DNA of 64,000 nt from Pochonia chlamydosporia 170. Taxonomy: Eukaryota > Ascomycota > Sordariomycetes > Hypocreales > Clavicipitaceae. This document shows, piece after piece, positions 53,974 to 64,000 of this stretch. The notes below the pieces were generated by a model. The model saw only the letters and a program-made list of their open reading frames with translations, was not told the DNA's origin and made no database searches. Made by a program: the position numbers and the translations under genes. Each line of letters starts with the position of its first letter. Position 1 is the first letter of the stretch. Location of the stretch: positions 248,001-312,000 of the forward strand of contig NW_019154045.1 of assembly GCF_001653235.2 (NCBI RefSeq), read 5' to 3'.

Positions 53974-55563
53974 ATGGGCGATATCCGGCTCTCGACATCT
54001 GACACAGCATCCAACGACTCCAAACTTCTTGTTGTCGATCCAGCTGCCCTTGTCAAGGCTATTCTTGGCCAGACCGCTGAAAGTGTCCAGAACATACAGA
54101 CTGACTATGATGACCTTGTTGAAGTGAGCTCGAAATCACCGCCAATGGGAGGCGAAAAGATTCGCCCCGACTCTCCTCCCAAGGATGTAAGAGTCGGTGT
54201 GGTGAATCCATATGCCCTGGCGGAGGCTCTTCTCGGAAGGAAAATAGAAAAGCACTCAATGAATGCGGCGCAAATTATTTCACATCTTTTGCAGACTGAT
54301 TACGATGAACTGTTTGATATGAAATACCACTCGGTGCTATACGCCGGGCTGCAACTCAATGAAAAGGAGAACAAGGCGGAAAAGCTGCATGAGAAGGACC
54401 TCAAACTTCTGAAGGAGCACGATCTTGAGACACCTGATCTTTCAATTGTTCAGGAGCTCAAGGATCTTGAGAAGATCGGACTGAAGAATATGGGTGAAGC
54501 GCGTGTTAAAATGGCACGCCTGCAAAACGGCAAGCTTTGTCTTGTTGTCAATGCCCACTCTTTGGGCAAAACGATTTCCAACAAGATGGTAACCCACTCC
54601 ATCAACGAGCTTGTTAGTCCATTTAGAACGTCCAAGGGGCATTGGATGCCGCCAAACAGCTCCTGGCGCGACATGTACGACGAATTCTTCGAAAAGGTCA
54701 ACAACAGAATGATGAGCGAACTTATCAGGTTCCAGATTGGCAAAGACAAGCCGAGATATGCCATGCGCACCTTTGACGATCCCACGCAGGGTTGTACCAG
54801 CAACAGCTGGCTGATTGCTGCGCTCTTCTCCGTCGTCTGGTCTGATCCTTCTGCCATCAACCGAGCAACCAGGGTCTACGAGAACAAGGGCGAGAAGAAG
54901 AAGCTCTCGATCAAGTTCCACGACAAGGGAGGTCACAATAACGCTCGCACAGAGACTGTTGAGGTGAATTACGAAGTTCCCATCAGCAACTCTGACAACC
55001 AGCCGCTATACTGCCGATCTAGCGACGGAGTAGACATTTGGCCATCCCTCTATGAGAAGGCATTCACCAAATGGATAACGGGTGATTCATCTCAGCGACC
55101 AGACATTACACAGACACACAGCGGTGATCCTGTCAAGGCCATGGCACAGATCAATGGCCGTGAACCGCATTACTTCAAGACTGACAAGCACTCGCACCAC
55201 GACTTGCTCGGCATCGTCCGCAGCAACTGCGCCAACTTCAAGACCATCAGCCCCATGGTCGCCTGGACTCATGCCACCGGCCACTTGTTCAAGGGAAGCA
55301 ACATTGTTGCTAACCATGCCTACTCCATCCTGGGCTACACCATGCACGGCGACAAGCAGTACATCATGATCCGTAACCCGTGGGGAGTCACCGAACCAGC
55401 TGGCTTAACTAGCTATCCGGGACTCCTGGAGCGTGTCGACCCATCCATGTGGTATCTTGCCTCGATGCTTGACCAGGGTGGATTGTTTGGTATTGAGCCC
55501 GAGGCGTTCAAGCAGTGTTTTGCGTACATGGGTGTTGCGAAGGAGTCGAACCACCATTCTTGA
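53974..55563 (+). CDS. Calpain-like protein with a Ser in place of the catalytic Cys
   Basis: A single exon of 529 residues. The C-terminal half is a calpain-type papain fold: RTFDDPTQGCTSNSWLIAAL (active-site helix), IWPSLYEKAFTKWI, ANHAYSILGY (His at about 448) and YIMIRNPWG (Asn at about 468). The nucleophile position directly before Trp, normally Cys, is Ser at about 278. A Cys four residues earlier (about 274) is not in the active position. The His and Asn are intact. I therefore expect no classical protease activity. The N-terminal half has two related units, VVDPAALVKAILG..QTDYDDL and VVNPYALAEALLG..QTDYDEL, and a weaker third (LVVNAHSLGKTI), then a coiled Lys/Glu-rich segment. No EF-hands or C2-like domain follow. 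The frame is intact, so it is a candidate regulatory pseudoprotease. Confidence 0.8.
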   Translation: MGDIRLSTSDTASNDSKLLVVDPAALVKAILGQTAESVQNIQTDYDDLVEVSSKSPPMGGEKIRPDSPPKDVRVGVVNPYALAEALLGRKIEKHSMNAAQIISHLLQTDYDELFDMKYHSVLYAGLQLNEKENKAEKLHEKDLKLLKEHDLETPDLSIVQELKDLEKIGLKNMGEARVKMARLQNGKLCLVVNAHSLGKTISNKMVTHSINELVSPFRTSKGHWMPPNSSWRDMYDEFFEKVNNRMMSELIRFQIGKDKPRYAMRTFDDPTQGCTSNSWLIAALFSVVWSDPSAINRATRVYENKGEKKKLSIKFHDKGGHNNARTETVEVNYEVPISNSDNQPLYCRSSDGVDIWPSLYEKAFTKWITGDSSQRPDITQTHSGDPVKAMAQINGREPHYFKTDKHSHHDLLGIVRSNCANFKTISPMVAWTHATGHLFKGSNIVANHAYSILGYTMHGDKQYIMIRNPWGVTEPAGLTSYPGLLERVDPSMWYLASMLDQGGLFGIEPEAFKQCFAYMGVAKESNHHS

Positions 55564-56156
55564 GGCGGCGAGGTAGTCGCGTTGGAAGTTTCCGCAATGT
55601 CATGTCGCTCGTTTGGGGACTTCTGATACTCCGCTCGTTGATGCTCGGTTGGCATAGGATAGCAAAAGTAAGTCTGGGTGCAAAGGTGAAACAAGATTGT
55701 CCAACATAGTTAATTCTCAATGAGTTTGTGCTGTCAAGTTCAAAATGCTACTGTCGCCTTTCCACAATGTTTTTGCATCGGCATGACGCATCAGTATGGC
55801 GACTACTAATTTGTTGGATATCTCGGGATTGACACATTTGCCGTCGTGGAAGAGCCGGCGCACCTCGCGTCTCCGACTTCAGCGTTATGAGATTGCCCAA
55901 GAACCCATCCTTAAAATAAAGCTTGCTTTTGGTCATGCATGTTCTAATAAACGGTGAAAAGGAAGCCTCCACAACTTTCATGCCTGGGAACATTGAGCTG
56001 TTGTTTGGAGATAGGCCAGGCAACGACAACAGCTCTCAGCCGCAGCGTTATGTTCAATAGACAGGCTGTGGTCGCAACAACGACCATCCGTTTACAATAA
56101 AGAATCACAAAAATCGCCTGTCGCAACTTACGAAAGGCACACCTAGCGTCATCTAG
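55564..56156. other. Intergenic, no gene seen
   Basis: About 590 bases between two forward genes. Reverse frames here are short and unrecognised. Confidence 0.4.
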
Positions 56157-56867
56157 ATGAGTGCACGAAGTGAACACGAGTTGCTCACTGACAGTGCCAA
56201 GGCATCTATATCCTGGCGGGTCCGATCGGGCTTCTACTCATCCGACGAAATCGTCGAGAGCTTAGTTGACGTAGTCTCACACGAACAAAGCATTTCAAAC
56301 CATGAAGCTAAGAGAAGAATTCGAGCTGTCACGGCTGCAGAATGGTCGGCTCACCTGCAACGCCAACAGTCGTGGCCGCCTGGTCCTACAATAAGCGATA
56401 GATTAGCAAAGGCATTTGAAATCCTTGAACGTCGGCACGGCATCATTGCAAAGATGAACTTTACATGCTGCCAGAGTTGTGGAATAAGCGAAATAGGACA
56501 GGACGTCGATGATGATGATACGTACGGGTACGTATTCTTCCATGAGCAAGATACGGAGGCTGCCGTAGATGGCATGGGGTTATCGCTCGCTTTCGGTTCA
56601 TTCACAAAGTCCAAACGAAAGAGTGAACTTATAGCAGACAAGATTATCAAGTCGCTGCGACGGGCGGGGTTGAGGGCCAACTGGGAAGGGGACGTAGGCA
56701 AGCGAATTATGGTGGAATGCGATGAGTGGAGGAAAAGGTTCCGTGAGGATGAGGACATGGAAGACATAGCGGACGATGATTTCGATACCGACAGTGTCTC
56801 AGATGACAATGAGTCTTCACCAGAGCCAGATACACAGTCTGACCTAACTCTCGATGGGGAGGGTTAA
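56157..56867 (+). CDS. DUF6891-like protein with acidic tail
   Basis: A single exon of 236 residues. The N-terminal third is helical (SWRVRSGFYSSDEIVESLVD). The centre has FTCCQSCGISEIGQD, a zinc-ribbon-like Cys cluster, followed by YGYVFFHEQDTEAAVDGMGL and SLAFGSF. The combination resembles what I remember of DUF6891, found in actinobacteria and some fungi. A helix-rich segment ends in MVECDEWRKRF, then a strongly acidic, probably disordered tail (DEDMEDIADDDFDTDSVSDD). No catalytic motif is known to me. The distribution I recall suggests exchange between bacteria and fungi at some time, but codon use here does not stand out by eye. Confidence 0.7.
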   Translation: MSARSEHELLTDSAKASISWRVRSGFYSSDEIVESLVDVVSHEQSISNHEAKRRIRAVTAAEWSAHLQRQQSWPPGPTISDRLAKAFEILERRHGIIAKMNFTCCQSCGISEIGQDVDDDDTYGYVFFHEQDTEAAVDGMGLSLAFGSFTKSKRKSELIADKIIKSLRRAGLRANWEGDVGKRIMVECDEWRKRFREDEDMEDIADDDFDTDSVSDDNESSPEPDTQSDLTLDGEG

Positions 56868-57787
56868 TAGCTGTATTGCTACCGTCTCACTGATGAAGTG
56901 AGTGACTGAGGACAAGACAACGCACTTTTATCTTGCGAAGAATTATTCATCTAGCTTTTTGGTCAGAGCATGCTGTTTGATATAGTGACTTGTTGTCCTT
57001 ACGAAAGCACTTGGCTTTCTGCGCAGGTGAAGACTCGTACTGGATGTACCCTTCAATGCCAATGTTGACTTCAGTTCGAACTGGTCTGTTGAGTATTTTG
57101 TTTCTGCCATTCTGCCTTCTTACCAACCGGATATGATTTCGTACGTCATGGGCAATAGCTTCGGTGATCCAGCTTTTGGAATATGTGCTTTGTTTTCCTG
57201 CTGTTAAGTTGTGTATTACGAGCTCAAATGCACCGGCAAAGAAAAGAATACACGGACCTAACCTACAGCCAGCCTATCCTTCAGCGTGCAGCGTTTTTTT
57301 AACCCATCATTTGCTAAAAGGTCGCAAGCGAGACACGAATAGGCTGTAATCGCAGAGATCATTAATTTCCCATGATTCAAGTATTGTGCTGGACCGAGTC
57401 ATGGCGTCAACTACGGCGTTTCGCTTCTTTCTCCTTCTGTGAAGGTGTGATTCACAAGGGAATCAGCAGTGACGAGGATGACAGTGACGACATGGCGATG
57501 CGGCCATTTGTTACAAAATTCGATCAACATCAGTGACCATGAAAAAGCACACCAAATAGATCTTTTCCATTTCACCAAAATACATACTATGACCCATGCC
57601 CGTAACAATTGGTAGTCCTTCACACCTCTGAGTAGCATATTGCCACTGACCAGCACCCTCACCGCCTAATTCTGCCTGACAAACTCTGGTCCCCACCAGC
57701 CATCTCGAAGCAAGCAACAAAATCTCAATCATCCAGCAGCAAGATCGCAAAACCTCACACGCACTCCCATCCTGACACACAAGCAAA
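56868..57787. other. Intergenic, promoter of the Rpb12 gene
   Basis: About 920 bases without a recognisable gene. The last 200 bases are C-rich and probably hold the promoter and 5' leader of the polymerase subunit gene. Confidence 0.4.
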
Positions 57788-58071
57788 ATGCCCCGCGAGG
57801 AATACCAAGTCCCTACCACCGGGAGCACCGCCGTCCGCGGCAACACCCGCGAAGACCACAGCTCCCGCTCCGTCATGACCTACATCTGCGGCGACTGCGG
57901 ATCGAACGTTTCCCTGGGCAAAGATGCGCTGGTTGCGTGCCCTCACTGCGCGGGGAGGGTGCTGTACAAGGAGAGAACAAAGCGGTATGTCAGTTGAGCG
58001 CAGATGCGCAACTTTTTGGGAGGAGAACAACGCTGACAAGTCGCAGAATGGTGCAGTTTGAAGCCCGATAA
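57788..58071 (+). CDS. rpb12: RNA polymerase I/II/III subunit RPABC4 (Rpb12)
   Basis: A small zinc-ribbon subunit shared by the three nuclear RNA polymerases, 73 residues. Two exons (57788-57984, 58047-58071) are joined so that the end reads YKERTKRMVQFEAR, the invariant C-terminus of the family. Without the splice the frame would end in KRYVS. The ribbon is YICGDCGSNV..ACPHCAGRVLY, with the four zinc-binding cysteines (CxxC and CxxC). The N-terminal 25 residues are variable, as in other fungi. Its 3' end faces the GPN1 GTPase gene 223 bases away, a factor needed to assemble RNA polymerase II. Confidence 0.95.
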
Positions 58072-58294
58072 GTCGCGAGAAGGACGATGAGAAGAAGGCA
58101 AAGTCATGATTTATGGTGTTTGGAGTTATGGATAGAAAATGGGCATCAAGAGCGTGCGCTAGACGGGTTGTCACAAGAAAGAGAGTAGCAGTGGTGTCTG
58201 GTATCAAATGTTTTAAAGCAAAATCTATCCTAACCGAAACTCCGTGTCCAGATTTGTGGAAGTTACTCGTAATTCTATATGCCGGTAGTTGAAA

Positions 58295-59504
58295 CTACCG
58301 TTGTTTGTGGAGATATTTGGCAAAGCTGGCATCTGCTAGGATGGAGTCTTCATTGTCTCCCATCGCTGCTTGATACCGCTCTTGTAGGCCCTCCTTGGCG
58401 GCTTCTTCATCCGAGTCCTCGTCATCGTCGCTTGCCACCTCCACATCCGACTCGTTCCCAGTGCCGCTTTGCTGCGGCGCTTGCCCCGGCGCAACAGACA
58501 TGTCCGACATCATCTTGTCCAGCTCCTTGTCACGCGACTTCTTCTTTTGCTCTTCCCGTTCTTGACGCCGCCTCTCAAGTTCAGGCAGGTAGTCGCGTAT
58601 AAACTCCTGCTTCTTCTCTTCCACGGCTTCGAAGAACTCGTCCACCCCCGTGCCCACTCTCGAGCTGACTCCCACCATGCTCAAGTGCGAGTAAAACTCC
58701 TCAAGCATCAAGCTCATTGAGTTGAGCAAACTGCCCATGTATCCGCTTCCACCGTGTCCACCGCCTTCCAAGCCGCCTAACGCGTCTGACTCCTCGTCCT
58801 GGCGAAGGGCTTCTTGGAAGGCCTCGAAATCTGTCATCCATTCTTTTGCGAACGCTGCGTCCTTGACGTCGGTCTTGTTGAAGACGAGAATCATGGGTAG
58901 CTTGGTTTTGTACAAGATGGAGCAGGCGTAGAGCATATTTGACATGAATGTAGATGTTGACGCTGTTCTCGGTGTGTCGATAACGTAGGCAATCACCGTA
59001 GGGAACGAGGACGCCAGCGACTCTAGCAGAATGGTTCCTGAGGCAGACCACACAAACGCCTCGATTTGACCAGGAGTGTCGACGATGATTCTGTCAATAG
59101 GTTTGCGATCGGGTTTCTCGGCATCGGGCTTCGCTCTTTTCTCCAGAAGATTGACAATCTGATCGACTTTTGTGGCAAACAAGTTGAGTGATGTGAGGAT
59201 GCCTCCGTTAGGACCTAGGTTGTACTGCTTCATGACCTCTTCGTAGTTTACCGAGTCGCGGATGTCGATATTCGGATCGAAGGGCACGTTGAGGACGGCC
59301 GGATCGAGGTTGATTACATATGGAGGCTGGTCTTTGCTATGAAGGTGGGCGTTGATGCGTTGCATAAAGGTTGTTTTGCCAGAGCCTGGGAGTCATGTTA
59401 GGATTAGTTGGTGTTCTGCGTCAAGGTGAGAAGCTCTTATCCGTACCTGCCATGCCGACGCAAACTATGGCAACGGGTGGCGACGCATCGCCTGAAGAAG
59501 CCAT
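58295..59504 (-). CDS. npa3: GPN-loop GTPase 1 (Npa3/XAB1), RNA polymerase II assembly factor
   Basis: A cytoplasmic GTPase required for assembly and nuclear import of RNA polymerase II, about 382 residues. Exon 1 (about 59448-59504) encodes [13 protein letters not shown] and the start of the P-loop; exon 2 (58295-59385) continues [17 protein letters not shown]. Other marks are [20 protein letters not shown] (switch), [15 protein letters not shown] (the GPN loop), [18 protein letters not shown] (G3, DTPGQ), [12 protein letters not shown] (G4, NKTD) and [16 protein letters not shown] (G5-like). The C-terminal tail is Lys/Arg- then Asp/Glu-rich and variable, typical for Npa3. The exact donor of the intron was set by frame. 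All GTPase motifs are intact, so this is the housekeeping copy. Confidence 0.95.
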
Positions 59505-60072
59505 GATCGAGACGGCTCACTAGCGACAGTGACTAGAGTGTGAATGAAGCGGCGAGTCTTGGGCCTGCGGATGCGGTTACGAGTAAAGAGAAACTTGATG
59601 GGAAATGGTCTGGTGGTAGAAAGTCTGGGCTGATGCTCCAAGGTGCTGGAGGTTACAAATTTTGACATCACTCTTGAATTGCTGGAGCCGATGCCCCGCA
59701 GTGACTGAGCACCCCGCCACCAGCAGCAACTGACTGGAACCTCTTGCAGACATCAAACCTAAAATATCACAGTCTCATGCATGCCCATGTAATAAGTCGG
59801 ACGCCACAGATGTTTGCGGCATGTGTTTCGCTCTACAACCATCAATTGCGCAAATGCATATATAGTCTGGCGACGACATATATTAAACCCCCGTCGGCTG
59901 CCTCCGATTGACGCCTCTATGCCCTACAAAGCCATAGTATCAAATAGTAATTACTTTGGTCATTGGCCTCTGCAAATGACATTAAATTATCAATAACTGC
60001 TCGGTTTGACGCCCTTCTCATCCCATCCTAATGCACTCTACATGGTCGCCCAACTTTACTCAAACCGTCGAC
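59505..60072. other. Intergenic, no gene seen
   Basis: About 570 bases between the GPN1 start and the 3' end of the ChAPs gene. Nothing recognised. Confidence 0.4.
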
Positions 60073-62388
60073 TTAGCCATCGGTCCCGCTGCTTCGGAAC
60101 GTAGCACACAATGCCGCGTAGTGGTGCGTCAAATCCAGCACGTTTTGAGGAAGACTGGTCGCCTGAATAATGCTCCTGACCTTGACGGCCCCTTCATCCT
60201 CAATCAGTGTTCGAATTGTATGCAGCAGCTCTGGACTAAACTCGCTGTACCAGCGGTACTGCCAAGTTACCAGTCTGATAACTGCCGCTACCGTGTCCCT
60301 GGTACTCTTGGTCTTCTCGAAAACACGAAGCACGCCTGCCAGAGACTTGGGGCTGAATCGCAGCGAAAGACACGCTCGGTAGGCTTCGACGGCTTCTTCA
60401 AGATGTTGCAGACGCTCGGCGAGTCCTCCCAAAATCTCCCATTCCTCTGCAGATTTCTTATACTGCATTTGCTGGGCTCGATATTGGGCCATCTGCGTCC
60501 GCCAGATGGTGTACACTCGCAGGTCCTCGTACAGTACCATAAACAAGCTGTCAAGCCATCTCTCGCAGAGACGCTTCGTGTTCAGCTTCGACAGGTGCTC
60601 GTCATTCTGTGTGCTCTGCGCCAAAATGTTAATCGACTGATTTTCCCCAACTAGAAAGCATCAACTTATTGGGGTAAACTTACGCTATCAGATTCAGCCT
60701 TGACCTGGTTTGGGTCAATAGTGTGAGATGGTTTCTCAACGCTGTTGCCGTGGCCATTGGTGTCGGCTGTCTCCTCCCCATTTGCAGCTGGCTTTTCAGC
60801 ATCCCCATTCTCCGACTCGTCTTCTCCATTCGTTGTAGGATCCGGAGTACCTCGGAGGCCGTCGAGACTGGCGTTTCGCTTCGAAGGGCCAGGTTGTGAT
60901 GCCTCTTGCTTCTCCGTGCGGTACTCATCTTCCATGACAAACACATTACTTCGAATCTTCAACAACTGATCCCAGCCAATTTTGGCAGTCATTTCCGTTA
61001 GAATACTATACGCCTGCTTAAAGGTGCCCCGATAACCCGCAGCCCGCAGCCCAAGCAGACTGCTGTCAACTTGCTCTGAGAATCTGGATTCCGGCTCGCT
61101 GTCGATTTCATCAAGTCGCGTCTCGGGAAGGGTTGGCAAATGTACGTCTCTTGGCTCAGGCATAATGGGCGTGTCCTTGTCCTGATATGTAAACATGGGG
61201 CATGAGTTCAACGTGGTGAGTGCGTTTTCCCAATCTTCCATGGCAACATAGACTTGGGCTAGACGTGCCCATGTACCAAACTCACTGGGCGCGGCAATGG
61301 TGCTACGGTCTGCACAGCCCAGAGCCATCTTCAATCTCTCTTCTCTTGCCTCTGGTGTTTCCGCAGTCTGAGCCTTCTTGAGCAGGAATTCTGCCTGTGC
61401 ATCGAGCATGACATAGTCCATCGGGGTCTCCTGTAGCGACTGGTACAAATTTTTGACGCCGGAAACTTCCTCATTACCCATAAACATGACCCTTGACAAT
61501 AGCGATGAGACCTCGATGCTCTGTGTACGTAGCTTTTCGAAGAGGTTAATGCCTGATGCATAGCGACCTGTTGTCTCGAGATATTTCAGAAGCCCGGTTG
61601 TGAGGTGATTGGAAACATTGGTGGGAACTTGAACGACCGAGTCGGACCCAAGCTGCCAGCCTCGAAAGAAGAGTTGTTCGGCGGCATTGAGGAATCTCTG
61701 TTCTGTCTCTGTATTCGTGACGGGGTTAAATCTCCTGACGCCCACGATCTTGCGGATGGTGTCGCCGCTGCCATCATCGGCGTATGAATACGCCCTCAAG
61801 ACGCTGCAGAGATATGTCTCAAGCCACAACTCATCAGATGCCTTTCGCTTCTCGCCTCGCTCGTCGACGCAGTAGCTCTCGACGGTACCGGGAATCGATA
61901 CGTGTACGCGCATATCAAGTCGAGAAAACGCATTGTAACAGCTATGAAAAATTGTAAATGGTTAGCCGATTAGATAAACGTACGGCTCGCAGTAGGGTTA
62001 AGCGTACCAGTATACGCCTTCTACAATCTTGGAGGTGGCATTGGGACCGTTGTCCTTGTAGGTGAGAGTGTTGATATATGCGGCAAGACTGGCAGATGAT
62101 GACGCATCGACACCAGTAACATGATGGTAGAGGCCGGTCTAGACACGTTAGACACTAACAATTTCTACTCGCATACACAACATACCTGCTTTCCCGAATT
62201 TCGCACGCCTTGCTTTAGGAGATGGACCAGGTCGGGTGGACCAAGCTCGCGCAGCGCAACCAGTGATTCGGTTCTGGCGTCAATCGACTCGTGGAGGACC
62301 TCCTCGGTAAGTCTGTAATAAATTTAGTATTTGTGATGATTCGGCAGGCATGATTTAGTTCGTACTCTGGCACGGCGGGGGCGACCAT
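60073..62388 (-). CDS. ChAPs family protein (Chs5-Arf1 binding protein; Bch1/Bud7-like)
   Basis: A TPR-rich cargo adaptor of the exomer complex, which with Chs5 exports chitin synthase and other cargo from the late Golgi. Five exons (62366-62388, 62186-62312, 62008-62138, 60684-61941, 60073-60615) give 693 residues. The start MVAPAVP joins ELTEEVLHESIDART. Then come LRELGPPDLVHLLKQGVRNS, LYHHVTGVDASSSASLAAYI, NAFSRLDMRVHVSIPGTVES, DELWLETYLCSVLRAYSYAD and IRKIVGVRRFNPVTNTETEQ. TPR-like segments around TWARLAQVYVAMEDWENALT are followed by a variable acidic insert (about 410-520) and a conserved end with ERWLDSLFMVLYEDLRVYTI. The first coding exon is only 23 bases. A divergent neighbour is the Hir3 gene. 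Confidence 0.93.
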
Positions 62389-63069
62389 GGCGACAGGAAG
62401 CTCCTTGAAAGCTCGAGGTAGGCGGTTATTGTTGGCTGGTGAGCCGAGTCGGGAGGCAGGTTGGGATTCACCAATCGCGGCGTATCTCCTCCCCCTGGCT
62501 GTCAATACTGAAATCGAATCTAGTTATATCAAGCGATTATGGGGAGAATGTCGCGACGCTTGCGGTAGCACTCTGTTGCGTCCGTACCTGGGAAGAAAAG
62601 GGACAAGTCCAGGATGATTCAAGATTGATCTGTCCAGTCTCTGGGAGCTCTGAGCCGCCAATGAAGGAGAGCATTGAATGTTCACCTGCCCACATTTTAG
62701 CCCCACACGAAGTCAATAAGCCTCTCTCGCCCTGAACCGCGCCACATTCACACGTGGTTCCGTAAAGTGAGGAGTCAAGCCACAGCATCCAATTCAGCCA
62801 TAGCAAGCTGCAGGGAACGCCACACGCTAGTCAAACCAGACACTTTGAACTTTGACAGGGATTCAATGTTGGCACAGGCAGGTCCGGTCTGTCAGTGATT
62901 GAGCAGGCGCGACGCGACAGCACCAGTCGTCAATTAAGCATTTTTGATCGCCAAGCTCGAGATACTGCACCACCATTCACACCACCCCCAAGGAATGACT
63001 CCATCGCACCGCATCTGAATTCATCTCGAATGACGGCGACATCACATCCTCGGACACAGCACCGCGACA
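62389..63069. promoter_or_regulatory. Divergent promoter region (ChAPs / Hir3)
   Basis: About 680 bases between two divergent start codons. The final 150 bases before the Hir3 ATG are C/A-rich, as in fungal 5' leaders. Open frames here are chance readings. Confidence 0.4.
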
Positions 63070-64000
63070 ATGGCAAGTAGATCTGATCTCGTTGCAAGCA
63101 AGCTTGCGCTAACCAGTCCCTAAAGCCCGCCTTCCAGGCGATCAACCTCGAGCCCGAGGAAAACGAGGATGAGCAGATTGACACCACTAAGGAGCTGCAT
63201 GTCAGTCGCATGATGCCCTCACACCATTCCAATTATGTATTCTTACCCTCTAGCAGGTCGATAAAGCTCTCCAAAAGTTTCAGGCCGCTCTCAAGCTTCA
63301 CGCCCAAGGCATCAAGTCCAGGGATGCCGCTGATGCAGCATATCAGGAGCTGTTCGAGTGCGAAATATTCGATTATCGAGAAGCAAAGACCGACTACGAA
63401 CGCGCAGAACGCCAAGCCGATGGCCGACCGGAAGCCTCTGCTGTCGACTCCTTTTCATCCACCTTGGGCATGGATGCTGGGGGAGCAGATGGAGTCGCAG
63501 CAAGCCTCGCCCAAGCCCTGTATATGTCATACAAAAACTACGGCCAGTTCTTTTTGGACAAATTAAAAGACAAGTGCAAATTAGACCCCGAATGGAGCAA
63601 GAAACTACGCATCAAGTACGGAACCGACGACGGCGGCAAAGTTATTGACAACTGGACTGCGGCCCTCGACCAGGACCCGTCAGACCCTGAACTGTGGAGG
63701 AAGATGGCCCGTTTCGCCGGCGCTATGAATTCTGGTCGCATCAAACGATATTGTCTTGAGTCTGCTGTTGAACTGGACGATGATCCTGCCGTCGCCGAAG
63801 TAAATCCCCCATCTCTTGCGGAAGGCTTCGCTGGCCAACAACTCAAGGACTATCTGCAAGTTCTTGATGACGATATGGCACTTTCACACCCCATAATGGC
63901 ACCCTGGCTCAAGAGACAGATGCCAGCCCTGTTAAAGCGCCATTTAGACCCAATTCCATTCCTGCCAGATCCTGCAACCATTTTGACTCCTCCACCGTCA
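63070..64000 (+). CDS. hir3: Histone transcription regulator 3 / HIR complex subunit (5' part)
   Basis: Homologue of Hir3/CABIN1, the large TPR scaffold of the HIR histone H3-H4 chaperone. Only the first 274 or so residues are in the window, and the gene runs off the right edge. The model has exon 1 as just the ATG (63070-63072), then an intron 63073-63125 with a GC donor (GCAAGT), branch GCTAACC and acceptor AAAG. Exon 2 (63126-63200) reads [20 protein letters not shown] and TKELH. After intron 63201-63256, exon 3 continues [55 protein letters not shown] and [20 protein letters not shown]. The acceptor of intron 2 is a tandem CTAGCAG, so one residue may vary. [13 protein letters not shown] is the expected family start, which supports the GC donor over any canonical alternative. 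Confidence 0.85.

Noticed and set aside
1..64000. Secondary-metabolite cluster, tRNA or rRNA genes, CRISPR, DNA transposons
   Set aside because: No synthase core enzyme, no cloverleaf or T-loop box found by eye, no CRISPR-like spaced repeats, and no transposase frames. A tRNA scan and a repeat search would be decisive.

Overview
This is a nuclear window from a filamentous ascomycete. The genes are mostly protein-coding, lie on both strands and carry short introns of about 45-120 bases with GT..AG ends and CTAAC/CTGAC-like branch sites. They include families typical of filamentous fungi: a con-10 conidiation protein, Zn2Cys6 regulators, Dal5-type permeases, a CAP59-type mannosyltransferase, a Hir3 homologue and ChAPs. 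From remembered protein similarity I would place it in Sordariomycetes, probably Hypocreales. That placement is inference and no search was run.

Layout. The left part (1-20 kb) is accessory in character. It holds con-10, a decayed metallo-beta-lactamase-fold hydrolase fragment, a gluconokinase, and a junction where a truncated short-chain dehydrogenase (SDR) gene runs head-on into a truncated major facilitator (MFS) gene. After these come an intact SDR, two Zn2Cys6 regulators and a DUF1264/OBAP gene interrupted by one in-frame TGA. A gene-poor stretch (13.0-19.3 kb) carries only one orphan gene.

The middle (19.3-38.6 kb) has a second SDR, a conserved orphan, a phosphatidylserine decarboxylase-like gene, a divergent SdhC paralogue, an archaemetzincin and a divergent phosphomannose isomerase. 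It continues with a Ser/Thr-rich surface sensor-like protein, a CAP59-type mannosyltransferase, a 977-residue single-copy cellular reverse transcriptase (rvt) and an MFS transporter.

The right part (39-64 kb) mixes housekeeping genes (Dre2, Rpb12, the GPN1/Npa3 GTPase, ChAPs, Hir3) with transporters and accessory genes. The latter are two Dal5-like permeases, a flavin monooxygenase, an unusual mitochondrial carrier-like protein, a calpain-like protein without its catalytic cysteine and a DUF6891-like protein.

How the genes relate. I see no polyketide or peptide synthase, so this is not an obvious secondary-metabolite cluster. Functional pairs are limited. Rpb12 (a polymerase subunit) and GPN1 (a polymerase assembly GTPase) are tail-to-tail neighbours, ChAPs and Hir3 are divergent neighbours, and the SDR gene at 6.1 kb ends next to a Zn2Cys6 regulator. 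The most notable items are the domesticated reverse transcriptase, the Cys-to-Ser calpain, the divergent SdhC, the SDR/MFS breakpoint, the interrupted OBAP gene, and a likely GC-AG intron directly after the Hir3 start codon.

Gene models were spliced by hand from frame continuity and family resemblance. Exon boundaries are predictions.
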